From Antedon mediterranea (taxonomy: Eukaryota > Echinodermata > Crinoidea > Comatulida > Antedonidae), in assembly GCF_964355755.1 (NCBI RefSeq), contig NC_092679.1, forward strand, positions 6,448,001-6,512,000: a stretch of 64,000 bases of DNA, read 5' to 3'. Below are positions 30,601 through 39,286 of the stretch, piece by piece. Positions within the stretch are counted from its first letter, which is position 1, and the number at the start of each line of letters is the position of its first letter. The notes beneath the pieces were generated by a model that made no database searches, was not told the origin of the DNA, and was given only the letters and a program-made list of their open reading frames with translations. Position numbers and translations under genes: made by a program.

Positions 30601-32596
30601 TACACTAAGTTGGCCATTGGTCATAGCCATTTCAGTGTTTTGTTTATTTTAAAACATACCGCGCGTGTGTGAAGGTACAGTAGTTAAATAATAGAAATTA
30701 TACTGCAAATTAATAAAGATCAAATTAAATATACGCCATAAAGAATCAGAATATATTGTGGGGAATAGTATTATAAAATTACAAAGGGAGATTTGATGAT
30801 AAGACATTTTTCGAGTGAAATCCCGATAGCTGAGTTTTATTGAGTAAGCTTGCAGGAATAACTGTAGGCTATCTTCCTGTGGATCGAGATGTCTGCCCAT
30901 GTTGTAAGGCGTAATGTCTTCTTTCTTGGGCCCACTCTGTCACGGCAGTTAGTTTCAAAAGATGATTAAATTAAATAATGTATTAATAATTATTAGGATG
31001 GTATTCATTTGAATAAACGCCTCTCCAATAAAACATCACTTTGAATAACCCCCCCCCCCCCAACCCAACTATCTAATAAACTTCCATCCACATATTTATA
31101 ATAACACAATTATACTATTTGTAGTAGAATTCACCGCATTGTTATCTACAATTTACCAAGCATTTGTTATTCTTTTTTACCACTTTTCATATCTATTAGA
31201 GGATTTCATTTGATTATAAATGTTACCATATTATTAAAACTAAAAATGTTAACATATATCCCTCGAATAAGCACCTCCCTCAAATGACCTCCGCCTCCCC
31301 AAAGGGCCCTACCCCGCCTCCCCAAAGGGCCCTACCAAACAATAAAAACTATACTTTAAAATGTTATTAATCATCTAAAACACTGTGAAACAAAGTAGTT
31401 TAGTTTTACGAATGTCAAGCATTTTCAATAATGGTAACCGACAGAAAACGTATAAGGAGAACATTATCATTCCGAGAACCATTGTCTACACTTCCTCTAG
31501 TATTAATAATTTTTTCAATATTCATGAAGAATCATTGTATTTTTAGAAAGTTTAAAAAGCATTTACAAAACAAATACAGTACAACTAAAAATGTCATCTA
31601 CAAGAAGCAAAGCAGTGGAGTAACGGCTAGGAGCGCTCGCTGGCTAACCCAGGCCCGTAGAGAAAAAAGGGCATTCAATGTTGGAGGGCCACTTAGGGTC
31701 ATAAACCAGGGGCCTCAGACCTCTGCATTACACCACTGCTTACAAACAATATCCAAATATAAATCACCATTTCATTCATTCCTCTTCGAAGGATTTCATT
31801 TCAATTTATAATGTAGGCCTTTTGCCCTTGTATTGTGACCAAATGATCTAGTAATATTTAGATTGTGTTTTAAAAAATAGTCCTTTATTGTAACTCTATT
31901 AACATCCACTACAGCTCAAAGATCTCAGTATGCTTAATACTGTACTATATTGCATGGTTGCAGTGTGTCTATTGCTAGTTTATTCTAATTACACAGTTAT
32001 GCGCATGAGCAGCATGTTTGAGTTATTTTCTACTTCCTTCTAATTTTCGAAAAATATAATTGACAGGGCGATTTGTTAATACTGGCAATGAGAAGGAAGA
32101 GGCTTCCCTGTGCTGGGGTCGAGGACGAGGTCGTGGTCGAGGTGTTAAGAATGAAATGAAATACTCCAAAATAGGGATTGCAAACAAACAGAAAATGGAG
32201 GAGGAAATTAGACAAGGGATTGTAGAAACAGACAGTTTGAATATACCACAAGCTAGCATTGATAGTACGCATGGGACAGGAAATGGCACTAGTAAGAGTG
32301 ATGATATATTGAAAGGAACTGATCATAAGACTGTGATATTCCAAGATGCTGAAGTAAGCTTAAAAGAATCTGAAAATGTCACAAAAGTAGCTGAAGAGAT
32401 ACCACCTCTTCAGGACATAGATGCTGAAATGAGTACTCCCAAACAGCCTAAAAGTGATTTACATATAAAAGTACCTCACCCTGAACAGGTTGATTCGATA
32501 ACATCACCGGATACTTTCAAGACACCTCCTGGTTTTAATCATGTAATTAATTGGGCTGAAGAAATGGAAAAATTTGATTCGGGCAATGAACTTTGA
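9582..32596 (+). CDS. CCDC9: CCDC9-like protein containing a PDZ domain, 14 coding exons
   Basis: Joining 9582-9611, 12729-12866, 15842-15952, 16450-16686, 17682-17819, 18857-18964, 20191-20271, 21047-21118, 22263-22370, 25424-25507, 25732-25956, 27274-27434, 27779-27810 and 32067-32596 gives 2055 nt, 684 aa, with no frame break. CCDC9 landmarks: an N-terminal coiled coil ending RHQEIEEDR (about residues 20-100), [51 protein letters not shown], an RGRGRGRG run, and the C-terminal NWAEEME. Between the coiled coil and EEWSEKRRQ lies a PDZ domain (about 135-218) with GLGF at 146-149 and GRLQPGD. Human CCDC9, as I know it, lacks a PDZ. CCDC9 proteins are RNA-associated and linked to the exon-junction complex; the PDZ could add a membrane or scaffold partner (inference). 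Exons 7-9 are symmetric and may be optional. The start is the ATG in the first good exon. Confidence 0.87.
11292..11476. repeat. Near-perfect palindrome, about 85-90 bp arms
   Basis: The left arm runs from 'aaacaaataatgaatg' through TGGTACAAATAATGGCAC to AAAGGTTATATTTCAAC. The right arm is its reverse complement. The centre is near 11393, with only a few bases of loop. A half-copy of the outer arm is seen at about 20105-20160. It is probably a very compact foldback transposon. Confidence 0.85.
12206..12322 (+). mobile_element. MITE family A copy (decayed)
   Basis: Termini CTCTGTCTACACTCTCAAAC and TTTGATAGTGTGGACAGA. Interior has 'cactaccgtatttgggca' words. Confidence 0.75.
12424..12560 (+). 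mobile_element. tRNA-derived SINE
   Basis: Begins with an A-box-like TGGCTTAGTGGTC and has a B-box-like GGGTTCAAGTCCC about 35 bp later, then a non-tRNA tail. A related copy lies on the opposite strand at about 17465-17596. It does not fold as a functional tRNA by eye. Confidence 0.6.
12729..12866 (+). CDS. CCDC9: CCDC9-like exon: N-terminal coiled coil
   Basis: 46 codons, phase 0 to 0. Encodes [20 protein letters not shown] and ends RIKRHQ. It resembles the CCDC9 start, where IRRYQ is followed by EIEEDR. Acceptor TTGTTTTAG, donor CAG|GTGATT. Confidence 0.88.
13105..13108. other. Target site duplication, left copy (CATG)
   Basis: CATG directly before the 5' LTR; the same four bases follow the 3' LTR at 15662-15665. 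Confidence 0.75.
13109..14202 (+). repeat. 5' LTR
   Basis: 1094 bp, starts TGTGGGGATT, ends ACATCCTTACA. Same length and same bases by eye as 14568-15661. Confidence 0.94.
14206..14225 (+). promoter_or_regulatory. Retrotransposon primer-binding site
   Basis: TGGTGTCAGAAGTGGGATCG lies 4 bp after the 5' LTR. It begins with TGG, complementary to a tRNA CCA end, and matches the type of site used by several marine Gypsy elements (probably tRNA-Leu; inference). Confidence 0.8.
14261..14584 (+). pseudogene. Truncated gag-like open frame of the LTR element
   Basis: The ATG at 14261 opens about 107 codons. It has an N-terminal Glu/Arg-rich helix ([18 protein letters not shown]) followed by a segment with [10 protein letters not shown], reminiscent of Gypsy capsid N-termini. 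The frame runs into the 3' LTR and stops at 14584, so it is cut far short of a full gag. No zinc knuckle remains. Its identity as gag is inferred from position between PBS and purine tract. Confidence 0.6.
14557..14567 (+). promoter_or_regulatory. Polypurine tract before the 3' LTR
   Basis: AAACAGGGGAG ends directly at the first base of the 3' LTR, the usual place for plus-strand priming. Confidence 0.7.
14568..15661 (+). repeat. 3' LTR
   Basis: 1094-bp direct copy of 13109-14202; followed by the CATG duplication. Confidence 0.94.
15842..15952 (+). CDS. CCDC9: CCDC9-like exon: EIEEDR segment
   Basis: 37 codons, phase 0. [15 protein letters not shown] directly continues RHQ of the previous exon, as in human CCDC9 (YQEIEEDRKKAE). 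Donor CAG|GTATTT. Confidence 0.9.
16080..16270. repeat. Imperfect inverted repeat with ATGCGCAGA ends
   Basis: Left words ACATGCGCAGA and ATGTCAAAAAATAAAAGGG are answered by CCCTTTTATTTTTGACATA and a repeated ACATGCGCAGA. Likely a decayed inverted-repeat element. Confidence 0.4.
16450..16686 (+). CDS. CCDC9: CCDC9-like exon: Pro/Ser linker and first half of PDZ
   Basis: 79 codons, phase 0. A Pro/Gln/Ser linker (residues 94-133) precedes the PDZ start [20 protein letters not shown], with the GLGF carboxylate loop at 146-149. It ends at AAAK in the loop before helix A. Donor AAG|GTAAGT. Confidence 0.93.
16731..16835. repeat. Short inverted-repeat element
   Basis: GTGCGTTAGTGGAGATGCGGC and GCCGTATCTCCACTAACGCAC are inverted about 60 bp apart. 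Confidence 0.7.
17465..17596 (-). mobile_element. tRNA-derived SINE, reverse strand
   Basis: On the minus strand, TAGCTTGGTGGTTAACAGG (A-box-like) is followed by GGGGTTCAATCC (B-box-like). Ends with 'ggagttgtag' and 'ggagtggagttg' resemble the copy at 12424-12560. Confidence 0.55.
17682..17819 (+). CDS. CCDC9: CCDC9-like exon: second half of PDZ
   Basis: 46 codons, phase 0. [20 protein letters not shown] is a canonical PDZ segment. Helix B follows at [10 protein letters not shown], then the last strand LTLKVTR. The residue at the first helix-B position appears to be Arg195 rather than the His typical of class I domains. Donor CGG|GTAAGT. Confidence 0.94.
17881..17990. mobile_element. MITE family C copy (GCTTGGTTCCCACTAGCGAC), partial
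   Basis: Left terminus followed by GACGTAACGCAACGCAAGTG and CCAATCACAAGCGATGG with its inverted answer. The right terminus is lost. Confidence 0.75.
18015..18155 (+). mobile_element. MITE family A copy
   Basis: Interior 'catttgggca' words and right end TTTGATAGTGTAGACAGAGC. Left end truncated. Confidence 0.75.
18430..18728. mobile_element. MITE family D copy (GGGGACAAT type), decayed
   Basis: Shares 'tttaaattacagtttttcag', 'tgtgacattaaaatggcata' and the end 'gtacaatatatctttaa' with the copies near 20.4, 26.1 and 40.2 kb. Confidence 0.65.
18857..18964 (+). CDS. CCDC9: CCDC9-like exon: post-PDZ linker
   Basis: 36 codons, phase 0. Ser/Pro/Asn-rich, ends PTTDRKM. Joined directly to the exon at 25424 it reads [14 protein letters not shown], which parallels the continuous human CCDC9 segment DRKSKEWEERRRQN. 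The ancestral junction probably skips the three exons between. Donor ATG|GTAAGT. Confidence 0.82.
19009..19172 (+). mobile_element. MITE family A copy
   Basis: Left end AAGCTCTGTCTACACTATCA; right end TTTGATAGTAGACAGACC. Interior 'catatatgggcacatcaca'. Confidence 0.85.
20191..20271 (+). CDS. CCDC9: CCDC9-like candidate cassette exon (27 codons)
   Basis: Acceptor TTGATGATCAG, donor AAG|GTAGCG (weak). Symmetric phase 0; peptide includes the basic stretch FSRRRVSED, a possible phosphorylation site. No clear counterpart in human CCDC9, so inclusion is uncertain. Confidence 0.5.
20400..20748. mobile_element. MITE family D copy, full length
   Basis: About 345 bp between TAAAGATGTATTGTCCCC and the inverted GGGGACAATACATCTTT. 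Interior has 'tgacattaaaatggcatatt'. The 77-codon open frame inside is not a gene. Confidence 0.85.
21047..21118 (+). CDS. CCDC9: CCDC9-like candidate cassette exon (24 codons)
   Basis: Preceded by a T-rich tract and AAAAG; donor AAG|GTAGGG. Symmetric phase 0; encodes [20 protein letters not shown]. Support is only splice sites, open frame and matching phase. Confidence 0.45.
22263..22370 (+). CDS. CCDC9: CCDC9-like cassette exon (36 codons)
   Basis: Acceptor CTACTATTTCAG, donor CGG|GTAAAC. Phase 0 to 0. Encodes [20 protein letters not shown] and a Gly/Pro/Asn tail. Higher GC than its flanks supports coding. Confidence 0.65.
22371..25423. other. CCDC9: Long CCDC9-like intron
   Basis: Very AT-rich. 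Contains a MITE family A copy at 23268-23420 and a possible alternative last exon at 24087-24119. The stretch 24120-25420 is almost pure A/T with no recognisable element. Confidence 0.5.
23268..23420 (+). mobile_element. MITE family A copy
   Basis: Ends AAGCTCTGTCTACACCATCA and TAGTGTAGACAGAGCTTTA; interior 'gatgtgcccaaatatgg' twice. Confidence 0.85.
25424..25507 (+). CDS. CCDC9: CCDC9-like exon: [10 protein letters not shown] segment
   Basis: 28 codons, phase 0. [18 protein letters not shown] aligns with the human CCDC9 KEWEERRRQNIEKMNEEM helix. Donor CAG|GTACAA. Confidence 0.92.
25732..25956 (+). CDS. CCDC9: CCDC9-like exon: NFLDDP segment
   Basis: 75 codons, phase 0. Contains [14 protein letters not shown] (human: VRNFLDDPRR) and YGGTDFEDA (human: WGGPDFE), then a basic Gln-rich end. 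Donor CAG|GTTTGT. Confidence 0.93.
26113..26447. mobile_element. MITE family D copy, inverted orientation
   Basis: Runs from ATTGTCCCCCTGAAAAAATA through CCATTTTAATGTCACCTAAT to GGGGGACAATACATCTTA; reverse of the 20400 copy. Confidence 0.85.
27058..27192 (+). mobile_element. MITE family A copy
   Basis: Ends AAGCTCTGTCTACACTATCA and AAAAGTGTATACAGAGCTTT. Lies 80 bp before a coding exon. Confidence 0.85.
27274..27434 (+). CDS. CCDC9: CCDC9-like exon: SMTGKER / GEWKREWD segment
   Basis: 53 codons plus 2 bases. [20 protein letters not shown] and [14 protein letters not shown] align with human SMTGRERSEYLRWKQEREKI and TGQWRREWDAEKT. This is the best conserved CCDC9 block. Donor TTG|GTTAGT. Confidence 0.95.
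27779..27810 (+). CDS. CCDC9: CCDC9-like 32-bp micro-exon
   Basis: Inferred from phase. The previous exon ends with 2 spare bases and the last exon begins with 2 bases of a codon. Joining them directly gives a stop, whereas this exon (acceptor TTAATAG, donor AAAAG|GTAAAA) restores the frame as [12 protein letters not shown]. Short, but it solves the phase exactly. Confidence 0.7.
28997..29270. mobile_element. Inverted-repeat element, family E
   Basis: Termini GGCCAATTTACACAGACGAA and TCGTCTGTGTAAATTGGCTT are inverted. A second copy is at about 55793-55987. Confidence 0.75.
29938..30607. mobile_element. Inverted-repeat element, family F
   Basis: GTATGTTCAGACTCACGGAG and TACGGTGGAGTTAT at the left are exactly answered in reverse at the right (AACTCCACCGTAACTCCGTG, AGTCTGAACATAC). 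About 670 bp, no transposase. The open frame at 29894-30112 overlaps its left end and is not a gene. Confidence 0.85.
32067..32596 (+). CDS. CCDC9: CCDC9-like last coding exon
   Basis: Acceptor TTGACAG. Encodes [11 protein letters not shown], the Arg/Gly run [11 protein letters not shown], an acidic Ser/Thr/Lys-rich disordered tail, and a C-terminal [15 protein letters not shown]. The last motif matches the human CCDC9 DWGEEVE end. Stop TGA at 32594-32596. Confidence 0.93.
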
Positions 32597-33114
32597 CCCC
32601 ATTGAATCGATATTTCCCAACTTATTCTAGCCTGGTTACCCTTTAATGGGTACATGCATCTGCAGCCAAAATGGAAGCATATGTTTAATGATTATGTAAT
32701 TGGACTATAATAAGTAGCTTCATGTGATTATACTAATGATTTTATCTGTATAAAGTGTTACATAACAAACCCAAAATTCCTATGCTGTTGTATGTCCATA
32801 CTACCCAGCCTCTCAGCATATGTTTCATTACTTATGTGAAATTGCGCCATTTATATCTAAACACGAAATATGCACTTGCACTGATGAAGGGCTAGTGTTG
32901 CCCGAAAGCTCTGCTAACTGTTTTGGCTGTTTTACTTATCGTTTTGATTTACCTTTTCGCTTTTTTTTTTGTATCTCCATTGAGATCCAGCCACTGATAC
33001 CCATAGCATTGTCATTTTTTCAGTAATTTGCCTTTGGATTTAAATATGAAATATGATATACATACATTTCTGCCCTTAGTACCACTCATTGGTTCTAATA
33101 ATATCTACTTGACC

Positions 33115-33246
33115 GTTGAAATATCCCTGTAATTTGACCAATCACAAGCGATAAGTTATCTGAAATGTAGCTTGTCAATGTCATTGGTCAATTCACTTTC
33201 GTTGAATTTGTGTCGTTGCGTTGTATTCTAGTGTGAACCATGCTTT
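33115..33246. mobile_element. MITE family C copy, decayed
   Basis: Contains TTTGACCAATCACAAGCGAT and TTGGTCAATTCACTTTCGTTG words and an end resembling CTAGTGTGAACCATGCTT. Confidence 0.65.
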
Positions 33247-33740
33247 ACTAACAGGTGACCCTCAAATTTGGGAATCACTAGATATAGAGATAACTAAAAA
33301 ATCATAGTATACAGTAAATCAGGATTTTAATTATACTGTATGTTGATTTTTTGTAATTTGATTATTTTCAGACTTAATAATTAAAAAAAAAGATATGGGT
33401 GAATTTGACAGAGTGCAAGAGATGTTTCAATCAATCTTGTAACTACAAACATCCAAAAGATATATTTTTAGTTTTTAATTTTTAAACAATTTATTTTATT
33501 TCTTATCATGTGTCACAATTTTAACCTCAGGTCACATTGTCTTCATTTATATTTATTTTACCAGCCTTTAGAGACTATTAAATGTTATAATAGCATCATT
33601 GCTTGGTTTATATTGTCATACTTACATTGCGTATAGAAATGCTGGTACCATAACGAACAGATGCTAAACCATTTATTAAGATATTTTGATACTTTGGTTC
33701 CGTACTTTATTCCGCTATGTTTATGGCAATAGTTCTTACC

Positions 33741-33746
33741 AATAAA
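33741..33746 (+). promoter_or_regulatory. Candidate polyadenylation signal AATAAA for the CCDC9-like gene
   Basis: AATAAA about 1.15 kb past the stop codon. No closer strong candidate was picked out by eye. Confidence 0.35.
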
Positions 33747-36279
33747 GAGTTAATGTGTTTATATACTTTAGTTTTATTATGGGGGTACTAATATCAAGTT
33801 CGCTATATTACCAAAAACTACCACAGCTTGTATAAAAATTTAATATAATATGGTAATATTAAGATAGTATTTAAAATGTGCATTTCAGACTTAAGGTATA
33901 GCCAAAAAAAATCCATAAAATCTTTTCTTCTTTTTTACGGCGGCACTTTGTAAAAAGTTTGATGCGCTCTATTCAATAGCCACATTTTATCCTCATAGAG
34001 CTTATTCAAGCAGCACCTATTTCATAAATTGGACTATTAAACATCAGTATGTATTTTCATGGCTAATAAATGTTTATCTAAGTATAACCATAGAGACTAA
34101 TATCTCTATAACAGCAAAAATAATTATTGGAATGTTTGAATATTTTATTTTCTTTGAACATAAATTGTTAGATTTTACAATAATGTAAGTTCATAAAAAC
34201 AAGAAAAATTAAAGAAAGGGGTAAATTCCCAAAAAGTAATGCTTGTATTAAATATGAGTACCTCATTTGTGCATACTTTATTGCAACATTAGTACAAAGT
34301 TATTACAAATAAATAGTTCTGATCTAAGAGTTTCAGTTAAATTATATTGAAAGCGAATTTAACACAATACAAATATAATCTAAATAGAAAAGGTACTGTA
34401 GGTGTTATAGCTTACTCCTCCTATCAAGACAATCTAACAACATGATGGAGACCTGGAGATCAAAGGGTTTATCTGTGACTGCGACAGTTTCACACTCCTT
34501 AACACTACAGATGAGACACATCGCACAATGGAGAATGTACATCGTGCAGTACTGTTGGTACTTGTAGCAGCAAGACATAAGATCAAAGGACTGTTATGAG
34601 TTCCTATCTTGGCAAGGCGAGATCAGTGTCCTGTTATTAAATTGCCTTGCTCCTAATAAGGGATCTCTTCCCATGAAACAAACAAGCCAATTCATTATTC
34701 AGGGAACACCCCTATTCAGAGCATCCTCTGTTGGATCTCCATATATATATAATATGTCGAACTACAAAAATAGTGAATTTTTTCATATGGTAAGCATAAT
34801 TAGACAATTTACCCACAGATGGCAAAGGCTAAGTATTGTACATGGTTCAACAATAGCAATAACACTTTGTTGTATTCCAAAGACAGTGTCCCCTTAATAG
34901 AGGTTCATTATCTTTCACTGCTTTTATATAGCATAATTTCATCAACAAATAGACTAATTAAAATATTGTCAGAATTCCCCACAGATGGCCAAGACTAATT
35001 ACTGTACATGGTTCAACAATAGCAATAATTTAAGCCTATTCAACAGAAAGAAGTGCTTAATTGCTCTTAGCTGACAAAGCCTATCATTCTTAATGATATT
35101 AGTAGTTAAGTTAAATTTTCAGATTTTTTGCCCTACTCTCTGATGTAACTTCAGGTGTGGATCAAGGCTTATTTAAATGTATTAAACAAGTAATTAGTAA
35201 TTTCAGTTTAGCTGTAAAAAGTAGAACGCACACCCCTAGTGCTACAGCTACCCACTAGATCCGAAAATTAAGAGTTGAATTCATTATCTGAGATTGATAT
35301 TTGTGGTTCAAGGAATTTATAATATATACAACTAAAAATAGATATTAAGTTGCAGATGGCTGATAGAATTTTGTGATTAAAATGTGTCACATTCATAGCT
35401 ACCTGTTGCTAAACTGTCATCAGTCAGATGGCGAAAAAGCTTGCTTAGCCTTTGATAAACTAAAATAAAAAAAACTTTGAAATATAAAATAAAACTTTGA
35501 ATAGACCAATTTTATTCACTTTTTAATACAATACACTATACAAGTTTATTCATCATAAAAATATATAATATTTATATATTATAGAACAAAAAGATAAAGT
35601 GGCATAAACAAAAGAGGCTTTTTTCCCCCAAAATTACATTTTTATCATAACTTTTTCTTTCGATCCAATTTTTGGATTAATATGTGAAATTAAAAAGCCT
35701 ATTAACGATTTGTTAGATTTTTATTTTTTTCAGCGGAAAAAATATTGTCTTTAAACTATATTGAAAAATGAAAGACAAATGTAGGCTACCGATTGTCCAC
35801 AACAAATGTTCACTCAAGAACTTATAAATGAAGAAAAGAACAAATTAGAAGTAATCCTTTTCTTTCTATCATGACACATGCTTGCTATAGGAGAACAGAT
35901 CATCAATATGGATAAAAACAATGTATGTATTTTAATGAAAATGAACAATACGTACATACAATACATGTAGACCTAACTATTCATTATCTTTTTCCAAACA
36001 CAACAACAGCATGCACACAGAGGAAATCTGCATGCTACAAAATTATTTTAATTAAACTACTTTATTAGTGGTAGTACAACATGAAACGATCAGCGAACCA
36101 ATGGAAATGAAAATAATCAATGCGCTTGCGCATATTTTTGACAGTGGTGGTGTGGACGAATCGGAAGAGGACAAAAATATTGCGCCCCGTACTTTTGCAA
36201 ACCATTCATGTGTGAAATCCTTACGAAAAGATTAATATTCTAGGCCAAAAATAGCGAGCGAGTGGGATCGGCTGGATTT

Positions 36280-36780
36280 TGGGGCTGCTAGGCCTAGCCT
36301 ATAGAAAAAAAACATATAAAAACGGTGATTTTGAAAATGTTTATCGTTGGTATGCAATAAGGTTCCTGTATTGAATACATCCTAATTTTGATCGAAGAAC
36401 ATTGTTATTGAAACCGGTAGTTTTGAGGTGAGTTTTGTTTAACAATTGACCTGGTCCTTCTTGCTTGCCTTGCTTGTTGTGTGCTAAAATAAAACATTAA
36501 ATAGGCCTAGGGCCTAAACTAAAAGCATACCATAGTAGGTAGGCTAGCGCGGGCATAGGTCTAGATCATAGAAATAGAGTAGGCCTAGGCTAGAGTTAGT
36601 AACTACTCTCCTCTAGGCCTATTTTCATACTGCTAGTAGTCCCCTGCCAGACCACCTTTTAGGAGCCCTTACTAAGGCCTAGCCTACTTTTAATAAGACT
36701 AAAAGAGGGACCCAGGGCTAGGCCCTATAGGCTATAGCTATCTATAGTAGATAGGCTTGCCTAGTCACTATACATTTAGG
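36280..36780. repeat. GGCCTAG-rich cluster
   Basis: Same degenerate palindromic words as 345-655. Confidence 0.7.
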
Positions 36781-36940
36781 CTATATTATAAAATAAATGG
36801 CCTATCTATAAATGAATATGACGACGTGGAATTACAGTCGAAGCGGCCGCCAACAAAAGCGGCTGCTAGTTCAATAACGGTAATCTGTATGGAACGCCCT
36901 GTGCGCTTTGATTGTCGTTGTTTTGTAATCTTAGATATAT

Positions 36941-37374
36941 AATGCAATACTGTAGAAAGATTCGATAGTATGTAAATGAGATATAAAGATTCGGCAATAT
37001 CGTACGTAAATTATTAATGCAATACTGCATAAAGATTCGATAGTATGTAAATGAGATATAAAGATTCGGCAATACCGTACGTAAATTATTAATGCAATAC
37101 TGTATAAAGATTTGATAGTATGTAAATGAGATATTAAGATTCGGCAATACCGTACGTAGATTATTTAATGCAATACTGTATAAAGATTTGATAGTATGTA
37201 AATGAGATATTAAGATTCGGCAATTACCGTACGTAAATTATTTAATGCAATATACTGTATAAAGATTTGATAGTATGTAAATGAGATATTAAGATTCGGC
37301 AATACCATACGTAAATTATTTAATGCAATACTGTATAAAGATTTGATAGTATGTAAATGAGATATAAAGATTCT
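36941..37374 (+). repeat. Tandem array, 75-78 bp unit, six copies
   Basis: Units begin AATGCAATACTGTATAAAGA at 36941, 37016, 37091, 37167, 37244 and 37322. Each holds GATAGTATGTAAATGAGATA and a CCGTACGTAAATTATT segment, except the truncated last unit. The reverse-strand open frame over it reflects the repeat. Confidence 0.92.
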
Positions 37375-39279
37375 TTTTATACTTATGCATACTGTTGCAG
37401 ATTATATCATATCCGTGTCTATTCGATCACCATATTTTTATTTCTATTTTATTTATATCCGTAATGTAGGATAATATTAAGTTTTATAATGATTATTGTT
37501 GAGGCACATCACGTGTATATTTTATTTCTAATGTTTAAAATAGTTTTTAGTAAAATGATCATTATAATGCGAGTTACTGAAATAAACCCCCGAATAGGCC
37601 ATATTGGAAATGCGCCTTCTATGATCGTGCAGCTTTTTCCCGTAACAATACGTTATTTTGCTGACGGGGTTTCCCCTTTTTAAAAAAAACGTACTTGTTA
37701 GTGTGTCAAATCATGGACAAAACATGTACGATCGTTGTCCATGGCCAGGTAAAGATGACATATATTACTAATAACCATACGTTTGAAACGTCTATAGGAG
37801 GCTTCTTGCACGTGTTTTTGTGAAACGATCCAATGAGCTATGCTCGACGCGATTATGAGATCATGTTCCGAATATGAGCACTGTTTCTATAATTTGACAG
37901 TAGGATTTATATATAATTTACGTATATACGTCGACGATACTATAGATTTTAATTTGAAAAATCTTTTATTTCTTCATTTATAATAATCATTTAATGTAAA
38001 TAATTAAGTGCAACTTAGTGTCTCACATTCATACGCCGTTCGTAAATCTAAATGTTTAAATATCAGTACAGATTACCTCTTTGAGAATCGTGTCCACCTT
38101 ATTATCCATACATTATTCTCACATCTATCATTAATTGTACATCATAGTCCTACTGTAGGGCCGGTAGATTGATTTATAACGGCATAGTATCTACATATTT
38201 TATTATTATCCTAAACCATGCTCACTTCAAAGTGGCGGATATCGAATGCAAAAATCATCATCCATGCATCATCTTCCTTTATTGCATAAACCTCCTATGC
38301 CACCCCTAAGCTGGTATAGAACGAGTTTCGTAATTAACTGTGATTAAAAAATATGCAATAGGCGCCTCTACTTGTTTAACTATTACATTATTATTTATTA
38401 TTTTCAAAACTTTAAACAGTGGCATGCCAATCTTTTCAAAAATTTGCTCAATATTCAATAAAACAAAAACAAAACATTTTTAAAACGATTTTCTAAAAGA
38501 ACACATTAAACTTCATTAAAACCTGTAAGATAAAATGAAAACACAAATTATTTATAACTAATGAGATAATATATTTACTGTCAAATAGTAGGCCTATTAT
38601 AAGAAAATCTAATATTCAAAATTAACTGAAAACATAATGAGCGTTTTCATTAAAAATTTATCTAATGCGCCATATACAAATTAGCGCGACCAAAATAAAA
38701 CGCGACCGATATCAAACGTAACTAATATGATAAAAAGCGTATCTAGCGGCGCTCCATACAAAATACCGTATGTTGATTTTATCGCGACCGATTTCAAGCG
38801 CGACCGATTTCATCTGACACCTTTAGGGGTATCACAAATAATATTTTTTTAAAGTTAGCCAGCTTTAGATATAAAATAAATCGAATAGTAAAATATATTG
38901 ATATTGATTGATATCACTACTACTAATCTATTAATCTGAAAAATTTAGAAAAAAAGCATTTATTAAAAAAATAATTAAAAGTTAATTAATGAATTTATTA
39001 ATTAGTATGTAGAATATGTGCGTATGCGCTGCATTACATTTTAATTACTCACAATACAAGCATCGGTGGTGTGCCATACAATTCGGCTTTTTAATCTGGC
39101 GACCGAGATTGTCGGCGGCCGAGATGGATCTAACCCCTACTAGTCTATAGTATTAGTCACGTTTTATATTACATAGCTAATCATAACATAAATAGGCCTA
39201 TATATCATTTAAAATTGGATTGCGTATTTTTTGTACATTATTCTTTTTTTTCTTACATTTTTTTTCTATAAAAATTTAA

Positions 39280-39286
39280 ATGAATG
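39280..39286 (+). CDS. NR1H4-like: Nuclear receptor: putative 7-nt first coding exon end
   Basis: ATGAATG is followed by a consensus donor GTAAGT. Joined to 39422 it gives MNDSIYGAM in the frame of the DNA-binding domain. If rejected, translation can start at the ATG 39439 (Met9). Confidence 0.55.

Larger units (their letters stand above)
27811..32066. other. CCDC9: Last CCDC9-like intron (4.3 kb)
   Basis: Contains two inverted-repeat elements (28997-29270 and 29938-30607), a poly-C run near 31049-31061 and a possible decayed transposon-derived stretch near 31600-31740. No host coding segment in the right phase is seen. Confidence 0.5.
32597..39279. other. 3' UTR and intergenic region between CCDC9-like and the nuclear receptor
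   Basis: Holds a MITE family C copy (33115-33246), a candidate poly-A signal (33741), a partial family D element (about 35617-35757), a GGCCTAG cluster (36280-36780) and a 75-bp tandem array (36941-37374). Otherwise AT-rich with no conserved coding. A possible 5' exon for the receptor could end at the donor GAG|GTGAGT near 36428; this is only a guess. Confidence 0.5.

Noticed and set aside
31431-31811. 126-codon open frame
   Set aside because: No domain recognised; its middle looks like a decayed mobile-element fragment and no splice support ties it to a gene.
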